From: Bacillota bacterium
GTDB lineage: Bacteria > Bacillota_A > Clostridia > DSM-8532
Length of the DNA stretch: 5,472 nt
NCBI GenBank assembly: GCA_023424865.1
Contig: JAFADM010000005.1
Location: 1 to 5,472, forward strand
Direction of reading: 5' to 3'
Both the position numbers and the translations under genes were made by a program. How positions within the stretch are numbered: position 1 is the first letter of the stretch; each line of letters opens with the position of its first letter. Below, in pieces: positions 1 through 5,472 of this stretch. Under the pieces are notes generated by a model, which had not been told where the DNA came from, ran no database searches, and saw nothing but the letters and a program-made list of their open reading frames with translations.

Positions 1-186
1 GTGGCCTTGAAGGATATCCCCCAGGCCTATGAATTTAAGGATTATTTTGTTTTATATAACTCTTTAAGTCCTGTTAATGTTTTTTTGATTCCTAAACGGT
101 GCATCCATTCTGAAGAGGATATTCAAAAGCTGAGAGATATTTTTTCTTTTACCGTCCCCCGCTTTAAAGGCCTGTCCTACTTTTAA
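1..186 (+). CDS. C-terminal fragment of a YcxB-like protein (5' end outside window)
   Basis: An open frame of 61 residues runs from the first base to a TAA at 184-186. The GTG at position 1 is probably an internal valine codon, since no upstream sequence or ribosome binding site can be seen; the gene most likely continues to the left. The end of the protein reads like the C-terminus of YcxB-family proteins (the YcxB-like domain): an aromatic strand (FKDYFVLYNS, residues 12-21), then a hydrophobic strand leading into a basic turn (VFLIPKRC, residues 27-34), then an acidic helix (SEEDIQKLRDIF, residues 37-48). In that family the segment is the last part of a small membrane-associated protein whose biochemical role is not established. 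The gene converges on the M20 peptidase gene, with 36 bases between the stop codons. The assignment rests on a short fragment and pattern memory only. Confidence 0.5.
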   Translation: MALKDIPQAYEFKDYFVLYNSLSPVNVFLIPKRCIHSEEDIQKLRDIFSFTVPRFKGLSYF

Positions 187-224
187 GCCCTGGTCTTTAA
201 AGACGGCTTGTCTAAACAAGGCTT
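185..224. terminator. Hairpins between convergent genes, weak candidate bidirectional terminator
   Basis: The short gap between the two convergent stop codons is rich in inverted repeats. AAGCC (185-189) can pair with GGCTT at 205-209 or at 220-224. Inside lie GTCT-TTAA-AGAC (193-204) and CTTGT-CTAA-ACAAG (207-220). Competing hairpins between convergent genes are typical of a shared terminator. There is no clean run of T residues on either strand after the stems, so termination here is an inference. Confidence 0.3.
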
Positions 225-1656
225 AAGAATTTATAATAAGCCGTACGAAAAACTCCACGCATTTTTCCAACTGCTGTTTTGACAGACGTTCATCCCTTCC
301 GTGGATAAGGCCAAGCTGTGCCTTTGTTAAAGCAATGGGTGAAAAACGAAGAACATTGTCACATATGGCACAGAAGTTTCTCGAGTCGCTGCAGGCCATC
401 ATAATGTAGGGAGATACCACAGCCTCCGGATAAGTCTGCCCGGCTGCCAGTTTCACTCTTTTCCACGCATCCGAGGAAGTATCCGCATAGGGAGAGGCAT
501 TCATGCCGCTAAGAAGCTTAACCTTTATGCTTTCCCCTGCCGTTTTCTGAAAATGTGCCACTGCCTGCTCCATAGTGGTATCCCGGCCTAATCGGAGGTT
601 GGCTACAGCCGAAACCCTGGTGGGAATAACATTAACGGCGCTGCTTCCCGATGCCTGGGTAAAAGCAATGGTAGTATGGCACATGGCTCCAAGCTCGCCT
701 CCGGCTTTTGAAAACAAGCGGGAAATAAGCCCTTTAAAAAGCCATAGGTTTGCAAAAATAATCTTAAGCCCAAAACCGGAATAACGGCCCAGTGTTTCCA
801 TCATTTCCACAGTGGGGCCGGGTAAATTCGCTTTAAAGGGATGGGCTTCAATTTGTGTAATGGCTTTTGCAAGCCTGCCCATAGGCGTTACCCGGGAAGG
901 TGTTGACGCATGGCCGCCATGGCCTTCCCATGAAATTTCAATATTGGCCATCCCCTTTTCGCCAACGCCGATTAGGGCACAGGCCTCCTTCACTCCGGGG
1001 AAGATATTATTGACTACCGCACCGCCTTCATCCACAACCAAAGCCGGGCTTATGCCCTTTTCCTTCAGCCACTTAACAATGGCCGGCGCACTGGTGCCAA
1101 ACACCTCTTCATCACCTGAGAAGGAAAGAAAAATATCCTTTTGGGGCACATAGCCCTTTGAAAGCTGCGCTTCCACAGCCTCCAGTATACCGCAGAGGGT
1201 GCATTTGGTATCGATGGTACCACGGCCCCAAAGCACATCACCCTCCAGGCTTCCCGAAAAAGGCGGGTATTTCCAGGCATCGGCATCATCAGCGGGCACA
1301 ACGTCATAATGAGCCATGAGTACCGTTGGGCTTTCCGAGCTCCTCCCCTTCCAGTGAAAAACAATGCCGCTTTGCCCTATCCGCTCCTGGGGACAGTGGC
1401 TATGGGCTAACGGATACCGTTGCTTAAGATAGGCTCTGAAGTTCTCAAAAACCGCTTCGTCAGCTTTTTCAGGAGCCCATCGGGAGATAGTGGGAAAACG
1501 CACCATGGCCTGAAGGCTTTCAAGGGCATGCTGACCGTCCACACTCACAGGCTCCGCTCCATTATTTGATGCTGCTTCCGGCTTGAAGCCCACTGCACGT
1601 ACAATAAGAACAAGTATTAAAGCCAAAACTGCAATGAGAATAATCCACCCAACCAT
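223..1656 (-). CDS. Membrane-anchored M20 family metallopeptidase (PM20D1/CPS1-like)
   Basis: This 477-residue protein is a complete M20 zinc peptidase, a family that hydrolyses amide bonds in dipeptides, acylated amino acids and related compounds. The di-metal site is intact: H116 and D118 in AHYDVVP, bridging D149 in WGRGTIDTK, catalytic E183 with metal ligand E184 in GDEEVFG, D209 in VVDEGG, and C-terminal H452 in IHGRDE. The lid/dimerisation domain lies roughly at residues 230-345 and carries the usual GHGGHAS motif (H249). The length and the N-terminal hydrophobic helix (about residues 4-22) resemble the carboxypeptidase S/PM20D1 branch more than the shorter, soluble DapE/ArgE enzymes. 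Basic R20 and K25 follow the helix and no charge precedes it, so a signal anchor with a cytoplasmic catalytic domain is possible; an exported orientation is not excluded. The start is supported by GGAG/AGGTG upstream (1664-1674). It follows two small membrane protein genes in the same direction, which suggests a shared substrate. The exact substrate cannot be read from the sequence. Confidence 0.9.
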   Translation of the reverse strand: MVGWIILIAVLALILVLIVRAVGFKPEAASNNGAEPVSVDGQHALESLQAMVRFPTISRWAPEKADEAVFENFRAYLKQRYPLAHSHCPQERIGQSGIVFHWKGRSSESPTVLMAHYDVVPADDADAWKYPPFSGSLEGDVLWGRGTIDTKCTLCGILEAVEAQLSKGYVPQKDIFLSFSGDEEVFGTSAPAIVKWLKEKGISPALVVDEGGAVVNNIFPGVKEACALIGVGEKGMANIEISWEGHGGHASTPSRVTPMGRLAKAITQIEAHPFKANLPGPTVEMMETLGRYSGFGLKIIFANLWLFKGLISRLFSKAGGELGAMCHTTIAFTQASGSSAVNVIPTRVSAVANLRLGRDTTMEQAVAHFQKTAGESIKVKLLSGMNASPYADTSSDAWKRVKLAAGQTYPEAVVSPYIMMACSDSRNFCAICDNVLRFSPIALTKAQLGLIHGRDERLSKQQLEKCVEFFVRLIINS

Positions 1657-1678
1657 TACACTACACCTCTCCTTTTTT

Positions 1679-1715
1679 AAAAAGCCCTTGTACGGTGTGT
1701 ATTAACGGGCTCTTT
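1679..1715 (-). terminator. Possible weak intrinsic terminator between membrane protein and peptidase genes
   Basis: On the minus strand AAAGAGCCC (1715-1707) can pair with GGGCTTTTT (1687-1679): nine pairs including one G-T wobble, with a loop of about 19 bases and a run of five T residues. It begins a few bases after the stop codon of the 223-residue membrane protein. The large loop and A-T-rich lower stem make it a poor terminator, so it may only lower transcription into the M20 peptidase gene. The peptidase ribosome binding site (1664-1674) follows immediately, and I see no good separate promoter for the peptidase. Confidence 0.35.
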
Positions 1716-1719
1716 CATG

Positions 1720-2391
1720 TTAAACCATTCCCTTTTTGTAGAGAAAACGGGCAACCCCAATGGAGAAAACGGCACCCAGGGGAATAAGCACGCCCACAGG
1801 AGCAGAAGGAGCAATTATAAAGATAATAATCATAAGAACAATGGGTGCAACAGCTACCTTCCAGTTTTTTGCTATGTAAACCACCCCAAGGCCGCCAAAC
1901 AGGGCCGGCAGCAGATTATCGAAGGCGGGTTTCAAAGCCGGTGACTGTAAAATGGGCGTTAAGGGCACCAGAAGCAGGACGCCCAGGGCCACCAACAGGT
2001 TGGTTGCTAGAGCAGAGGAGGCCACCGCCAGGGTGGAAATGACCTCGCCTTCCGGTGTGGCGGGTTTGACATGGGCCGCTTCCATAGCGCTTAAAGCGCA
2101 GGGCACCTTTATATTGGAAAGCTGGCCTGAAACAAAGCCCAAATAGGTTCCGCCCGCTCCAAGCATGGGTGAATAGGTAAGCACCTCAATAACGGCAATG
2201 GGGCCGTAAATAGCTATAAGGGGCAGCCATCCTCCAATCAGATCCGCTGCATTGGGCCAGGCATTAAAATAAATGGAAATTCCCAGAGGGACCATGAGCA
2301 TTCCGGCCAGAGCAGCAATCATCCATATTCTTCCGGCCCGGTGGGTGGTTCGGGTATATTCGGCAACAAGTGCCTCTCTTTGTGTATCCAT
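1720..2391 (-). CDS. Small polytopic membrane protein, probable partner of DUF5058 protein
   Basis: I do not recognise a named family for this 223-residue integral membrane protein. Hydrophobic stretches lie at about residues 22-42, 52-75, 115-145, 160-175, 178-195 and 198-217, giving roughly six membrane segments. The long polar stretch at about 76-115 contains a small-residue segment (SPMLGAGGTYLGF, 74-86) and the motif KPATPEGEVIST (109-120), where proline, glycine and acidic residues next to a helix could line a substrate path. The C-terminus is basic (FLYKKG). The gene starts 15 bases after the stop of the DUF5058-like gene, with AAGGGG at 2400-2405 eight bases before the ATG, so the two are almost certainly co-transcribed and translated together. 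From residue 108 onward it aligns by eye without gaps to its neighbour (shared K109, V117, S119, A122, L160, L161, A163), suggesting related subunits. A transporter role for the pair, serving the downstream M20 peptidase, is inference. Confidence 0.8.
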   Translation of the reverse strand: MDTQREALVAEYTRTTHRAGRIWMIAALAGMLMVPLGISIYFNAWPNAADLIGGWLPLIAIYGPIAVIEVLTYSPMLGAGGTYLGFVSGQLSNIKVPCALSAMEAAHVKPATPEGEVISTLAVASSALATNLLVALGVLLLVPLTPILQSPALKPAFDNLLPALFGGLGVVYIAKNWKVAVAPIVLMIIIFIIAPSAPVGVLIPLGAVFSIGVARFLYKKGMV

Positions 2392-2406
2392 CGTTTATTC
2401 CCCTTT

Positions 2407-3108
2407 CTACAGCACGGCGTTGTACAGCACAGCCAGGGCCATGCCGCCCAGCATGGTGATGGGCAACGCAAAATCTTCAAGCCATTTGATCTGACGTTTT
2501 TTAACCAGAAAACCCAGGATGCCTATGATAACAGCCGAGGACAACAGGGTTAAAACCGCCACGGGGCCTCCCGAAAAGGATTGTCCCAGAAAAGCGGATA
2601 TCATTCCGATGAACATGGCGGCCAAAAGCAAATCCGTCCAGCGGCTGTTTTTGCTTTGAAGACTTGCCACACCGCCCTGAATCCGCTTTAAGAATATGGG
2701 GATCAGAATAAGGGGAACAAGGGAACCCAGAGTCATAACCCAGGCAATGGCTGAAAAGACCACCGGATCGTCCACCCCTGCCTTTAAGCCATCTCCGAAG
2801 GCCTGGGCCGCCGTTTCCGCCGCGGGCAGTTCATAGGTAATGGCACCGATAACACATTCCCGGAACCAGGGAAGCGCCACGCCCAGGGCTCCGGAAAGGG
2901 TAATAATCCCCAAAATAATAGAAATCGACGGAACCAGGGAAAACACTCCGCTTGATACCGCCGTCCGACGCATGACCGATGTGGAAATTCCAAGACGCTT
3001 ACCCTGTTTCCAGGCCCGCACAAAAAATACCAGTGCCTGCACTGTAACGAACAGGGCCACCGCACCCGCCATTAAAAATAGAACGCTGCTGTTTTTAAAG
3101 GAATCCAA
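2407..3108 (-). CDS. DUF5058-like polytopic membrane protein (TTG start)
   Basis: This 233-residue protein resembles the DUF5058 membrane family, whose function is not established. About six hydrophobic segments are visible: residues 8-32, 51-78, 115-140, 158-175, 181-202 and 208-231. A basic loop after the first segment (R31, K34, K37, R38, then R47, R48) and another at 203-208 (KKRQIK) suggest cytoplasmic loops. A loop after the second segment carries WFRECVIGAITYELPAAE (81-98). The start is TTG at 3106-3108; it is preferred over the internal ATG at codon 13 because a strong Shine-Dalgarno run, GGGGAGGGG at 3116-3124, lies just upstream with about nine bases from GGAGG to the TTG. It is the first gene after the promoter at 3214-3242 and is followed 15 bases later by a second small membrane protein, then the M20 peptidase. 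That order suggests a two-subunit carrier for a substrate or product of the peptidase; the substrate is unknown. The family name comes from recall of the sequence pattern, not a search. Confidence 0.8.
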   Translation of the reverse strand: MDSFKNSSVLFLMAGAVALFVTVQALVFFVRAWKQGKRLGISTSVMRRTAVSSGVFSLVPSISIILGIITLSGALGVALPWFRECVIGAITYELPAAETAAQAFGDGLKAGVDDPVVFSAIAWVMTLGSLVPLILIPIFLKRIQGGVASLQSKNSRWTDLLLAAMFIGMISAFLGQSFSGGPVAVLTLLSSAVIIGILGFLVKKRQIKWLEDFALPITMLGGMALAVLYNAVL

Positions 3109-3115
3109 CTTTTTG

Positions 3116-3128
3116 CCCCTCCCCTTTT
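3116..3128 (-). promoter_or_regulatory. Strong ribosome binding site that fixes the TTG start
   Basis: On the minus strand AAAAGGGGAGGGG lies directly before the DUF5058-like gene. GGAGG (3118-3122) is nine bases from the TTG at 3108, which is ideal spacing. No comparable site precedes the first internal ATG (codon 13), so the TTG is the likely start. Confidence 0.8.
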
Positions 3129-3158
3129 AAGCCTGCCTGAAAGCAAGCCTGCCAAGCC
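3129..3158. repeat. Short tandem-like direct repeat in the leader
   Basis: AAGCCTGCC occurs at 3129-3137 and again at 3145-3153, 16 bases apart, followed at once by a third partial copy, AAGCC (3154-3158). The repeats sit between the 13-bp inverted repeat and the ribosome binding site of the DUF5058-like gene. They could be regulator half-sites, or simple replication slippage; nothing in the sequence decides between these. Confidence 0.45.
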
Positions 3159-3197
3159 TTGTGCCCATGGCTTAAACCATTTAGCATGGGCACAAGG
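3157..3197. promoter_or_regulatory. Perfect 13-bp inverted repeat in the 5' leader (operator or RNA hairpin)
   Basis: CCTTGTGCCCATG (3157-3169) is the exact reverse complement of CATGGGCACAAGG (3185-3197), with 15 bases between. It lies just downstream of the promoter at 3214-3242, so on the minus-strand transcript it would span roughly +10 to +50 and form a stable GC-rich hairpin in the untranslated leader of the membrane protein/peptidase unit. It is also 42-82 bases after the stop codon of the EIIC-EAL gene. No T-run follows on the minus strand (the sequence continues CTTGGCAGG), so it is not a standard intrinsic terminator. A DNA operator, a leader RNA element or a transcript-end stabiliser all fit. 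Confidence 0.7.
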
Positions 3198-3213
3198 TCT
3201 TAAATTAACACTA

Positions 3214-3242
3214 AGTATAACGCTGCCTCTTTACTGCGTCAA
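3214..3242 (-). promoter_or_regulatory. Sigma-A-type promoter for the membrane protein/peptidase unit
   Basis: Read on the minus strand, TTGACG (3242-3237) and TATACT (3219-3214) each match the -35 and -10 consensus at five of six positions and are separated by exactly 17 bases. The -35 box overlaps the TGA stop codon of the EIIC-EAL gene (3239-3241). Transcription would start near 3207, giving a leader of about 100 bases that includes the 13-bp inverted repeat and the direct repeats before the TTG start at 3108. The promoter allows the downstream genes to be expressed apart from the phosphodiesterase gene. Confidence 0.75.
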
Positions 3243-5398
3243 TTAAGAAAAGTGCATTCAGCGATATATTCCACGGCTTCTTCAAAGGGCAGGGCTTTAC
3301 TGTAGAGATACCCCTGATACCTGTCGCAGCCCAGTTCATGCAGCAGGCACCTTTGCTCCTCATTCTCCACATACTCGGCGATAACTGAATACTGAAGGGA
3401 TTTACCCAGATCCACAATGGATGAGATGATATTCTGACAGTTTGTGTTGTTTAAAAGCTCCTTGGTAAGAGAGCCATCCAGCTTAATGGTATCGAAATCA
3501 TATTCCTTAAGATAAATAAGGGAACTGTGTCCCATTCCGAAATCGTCCATGGCCAGCTTAATTCCCATTTGCTTTATCATTTGCATGGTAGTGAGTATTC
3601 TTTTGCTGCTGGTGAGGGCTAATTGCTCCGTTATTTCTATTTTAAGCTTTTGGGGCTCCATAGTGTGCTTTTTCAATATTTGCTGCAGATTATCCACAAA
3701 CTCTTCATGATCAAGCTGGGCCGCGGAAACATTGACGGAAATCACCAGATCTGGGATACCCCTTAGCTCCATTTCCTTAATATCCCGAAGGGCAGTGTCA
3801 ATAATCCAATCCCCCAGCTCATTAATAAAGCCCGCTTCATCAGCCAGGGCAATGATAAGCGGAGGATAAATAAAGCCGTAGCTTTCATGATTCCAACGGA
3901 GAAGGGCCTCCAGGCCGAAGACCTTCCCTGTGTAGTCTACCTGGGGCTGATAATACAGGGTTATCCGCCCATCTTTCAGATCCTGTTTTAGGTCCGCAGC
4001 CAGAAGCCGGGAGATATTGCCAATTTCATCGTGCCGTGTGAGAAGGGTTGAGGGAATGCCTCTCTCCTCTTCCATTCTAAACTTGGTGTATACCCGTTTA
4101 AGATATTTCTCCGTTTGGTTGTGGGTCACTTTGTCGGCCAGCCGAACAAAGGGAATGTAGCAGGCTACCCCCACCGCAAGATTAAAAAGCTGGAGCAGGC
4201 TGCCGCTTATGGAACGGGTGGAGGCATAACCGCTTAAAAAGACCGGTGTTGTCCATTCCGAGCTATAGGCGGTATAGGGAACCAGCCCCAGATACATGGC
4301 CAGGGCGGAAATCAGGGTAAGAAGGAGCGGAACCGCTAAAAAGGGAATGAAATAGACAGGGTTTAGCACAATGGGCAGGCCAAAGACGGATAGCTCGTTA
4401 ATATTAAAGAGCACGGGCAAAAAAGAAATCTTGGACAGGCTTTTCTGATTTTTATATCTACCAGCAATAAAGATCGCCAGGGTCAGACAAAGAATAGTTC
4501 CGCACCCTCCCATTAAAACGAAATTATCAAAAAAGGTTTTGGTAAAGAGGTTTTCCGGAAGGCTTCCGCTCTGTACCGCCTGGTAATTGGCCAGAAGGCC
4601 CGGTGCAAAGAAGTTCTGGGCAACCGGCTCCAGAACATTGCTGCCATGGACGCCGAAAAACCACAGTATGTGGACAAGCAGGATAAATAAAATAGCGCTT
4701 AGAAGCGGCGAATCAATCCTTGCAAACAGTCCGTTTACCCAATCCGATAAAAAGGCCTGTATATCTCCTATTCCAAAGAAGCCGGATAAGATCTGGTTGA
4801 CAACAGCAAAAGCAACCACTGTCAGCGATGCGGGAATGAAGGAAGCAACTGCAAATTGAAAAACGGAGTCGGCCCCATTGGCCAGGGATTTAATTTTCAA
4901 AAAAGGAATGGCATTAAGAGCCAGAAAAAGGCGTGTGGCACAAAGCGCGACCACAATGGCCATAAAGATGCCCGACACTCCAAAGCTGTCCAGCGAAAAA
5001 CTATCCTTGGTTATTCCGATGATTGCGATATAAGAGCTAAAGGCAACCAGTGCCGTCATAACGGGGCTAATGGAATCCGAAAGCCTGCCCAGCTCTATAC
5101 TGTAGGCATAGCTTACACACAGCACCATATGGAGGGACAAAATATTAAAGGTGGCGTCCCTGATATCATTGAAAACATTCTTCCAGTTCGCTCCAAAAAT
5201 ACTTTCCATCCCGTTTTGATAAAACTGGACAGGAAGGCTTGTCACCATCAAGGCCAGCGAGCCTAATAGGAGAAATGGGATCACATAGGTTAAGCCTCTT
5301 CTTACAGAGGTAAGCACAGGATTTCCGGCTAATTTCTCGTTCAGCTCTGTAAACAGCCTGACGCTGCTTTTGATATTGCGGCTCAGATTGCGGTTCAT
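3239..5398 (-). CDS. PTS EIIC-EAL fusion: membrane c-di-GMP phosphodiesterase with sugar-permease-type sensor
   Basis: This 719-residue protein joins two known domains. Residues about 10-425 are a PTS EIIC domain of the lactose/cellobiose/chitobiose type, with many membrane segments and the signature motifs ILWFFGVHGSN (244-254) and LFNINELSVFGLPIVLNP (330-347). H251 and E335 correspond to the His and Glu that contact sugar in chitobiose EIIC. Residues about 470-712 are an EAL domain, which linearises cyclic-di-GMP. Its catalytic and metal residues all appear present: E497 in EALLRW, N556 in SVNVS, E588 and E591 in EITEQ, D618-D619 in DDFGMGHSS, K639 in IKLDGS, E675 and E678 in AEYVENEEQ, and Q695 in QGYLYS. 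There is no GGDEF, EIIA or EIIB domain, so the EIIC part probably senses (or also binds and moves) a sugar and controls the cytoplasmic enzyme. One small change is Y676 where AEGVE is usual. The ATG at 5396-5398 follows AAGGGG (5410-5415) by 11 bases and sits before a typical EIIC N-terminus. Such fusions are, to my knowledge, found in Clostridia. Confidence 0.93.
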   Translation of the reverse strand: MNRNLSRNIKSSVRLFTELNEKLAGNPVLTSVRRGLTYVIPFLLLGSLALMVTSLPVQFYQNGMESIFGANWKNVFNDIRDATFNILSLHMVLCVSYAYSIELGRLSDSISPVMTALVAFSSYIAIIGITKDSFSLDSFGVSGIFMAIVVALCATRLFLALNAIPFLKIKSLANGADSVFQFAVASFIPASLTVVAFAVVNQILSGFFGIGDIQAFLSDWVNGLFARIDSPLLSAILFILLVHILWFFGVHGSNVLEPVAQNFFAPGLLANYQAVQSGSLPENLFTKTFFDNFVLMGGCGTILCLTLAIFIAGRYKNQKSLSKISFLPVLFNINELSVFGLPIVLNPVYFIPFLAVPLLLTLISALAMYLGLVPYTAYSSEWTTPVFLSGYASTRSISGSLLQLFNLAVGVACYIPFVRLADKVTHNQTEKYLKRVYTKFRMEEERGIPSTLLTRHDEIGNISRLLAADLKQDLKDGRITLYYQPQVDYTGKVFGLEALLRWNHESYGFIYPPLIIALADEAGFINELGDWIIDTALRDIKEMELRGIPDLVISVNVSAAQLDHEEFVDNLQQILKKHTMEPQKLKIEITEQLALTSSKRILTTMQMIKQMGIKLAMDDFGMGHSSLIYLKEYDFDTIKLDGSLTKELLNNTNCQNIISSIVDLGKSLQYSVIAEYVENEEQRCLLHELGCDRYQGYLYSKALPFEEAVEYIAECTFLN

Positions 5399-5472
5399 AG
5401 TGTTGCTGTCCCCTTTGCACGGCTTTTTTCAACCGGCATTTCTTTTCAAGAATTACCCGCTAATCTGAAAGT
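5399..5472 (-). promoter_or_regulatory. Truncated 5' leader of the EIIC-EAL gene with ribosome binding site
   Basis: The last 74 bases lie upstream of the EIIC-EAL start. They hold the ribosome binding site (AAAGGGGA, minus strand, 5409-5416), a short inverted repeat TTCTT-TTC-AAGAA (5440-5452) and a small ATTA-GCGGG-TAAT hairpin (5452-5464, minus strand). I see no convincing -35/-10 pair, so the promoter probably lies beyond the right edge. No coding sequence is supported here. Confidence 0.5.

Noticed and set aside
1..3. GTG at the first base as a true start codon
   Set aside because: The frame is open to the window edge, no ribosome binding site can be seen, and the translated part matches only the C-terminal portion of the likely family.
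812..1153. Plus-strand open frame of 113 codons opposite the M20 peptidase
   Set aside because: The opposite strand encodes the intact metal-binding motifs of the peptidase; this frame has no recognisable domain and is a mirror of that coding sequence.
3127..3168. A 13-codon minus-strand frame in the leader (ATG at 3168, TAA at 3127) that could be a leader peptide
   Set aside because: No ribosome binding site precedes its ATG, which lies inside the inverted repeat arm, and its codons (GTRLGRLAFRQA) show no run of a single regulatory amino acid. It is most likely chance.
3157..3197. Long hairpin as a classical intrinsic terminator of the EIIC-EAL gene
   Set aside because: On the minus strand the stem is followed by CTTGGCAGG rather than a T-run, and a promoter lies upstream of it in the same direction.
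4587..5266. Open frames of 90 and 136 codons on the plus strand opposite the EIIC domain
   Set aside because: They are antisense to a well-supported EIIC coding region, have polar low-complexity translations and no recognisable motif or suitable ribosome binding site.
5440..5456. CodY-box-like sequence (TTCTTGAAAAGAA region) upstream of the EIIC-EAL gene
   Set aside because: It matches the 15-base CodY consensus at only about nine positions by eye, too few to call.

Overview
The window looks like chromosomal DNA of a Gram-positive anaerobe of the Clostridia/Firmicutes type. The reasons are strong purine-rich ribosome binding sites of the AAGGGG/GGAGG kind, a TTG start codon, a sigma-A promoter close to consensus, a YcxB-like protein end, a DUF5058 membrane protein, and a PTS-EIIC/EAL fusion (an architecture I associate with Clostridia). 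Base composition is moderate, near half GC by eye. No tRNA, rRNA, CRISPR array, insertion sequence or phage gene is visible.

Layout, left to right. Positions 1-186 (+) hold the 3' end of a gene resembling the C-terminus of YcxB-family proteins. It converges on a block of four minus-strand genes. In transcription order (right to left) these are: a 719-residue membrane protein that joins a lactose/cellobiose-type PTS EIIC domain to a c-di-GMP phosphodiesterase (EAL) domain (5398-3239); a 130-base intergenic region with a near-consensus promoter and a perfect 13-bp inverted repeat; a DUF5058-like membrane protein starting at TTG (3108-2407); a second small membrane protein only 15 bases later (2391-1720); and, after 63 bases with a possible weak terminator, a membrane-anchored M20 metallopeptidase of the PM20D1/CPS1 type (1656-223).

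Functional reading. The two small membrane proteins are translationally close, similar in length (223 and 233 residues) and share a series of co-linear landmarks, so they may be related subunits of one heteromeric transporter. The downstream M20 enzyme would then hydrolyse an imported (or exported) amide such as a dipeptide or N-acyl amino acid. This is inference from context. The EIIC-EAL protein has its own transcription start outside the window. It keeps the sugar-site His and Glu of EIIC and every known catalytic residue of EAL, but has no EIIA or EIIB domain, so it is best read as a sugar-responsive c-di-GMP phosphodiesterase. Whether it is functionally linked to the transporter/peptidase unit is unknown: the internal promoter at 3214-3242 allows the two to be regulated separately.
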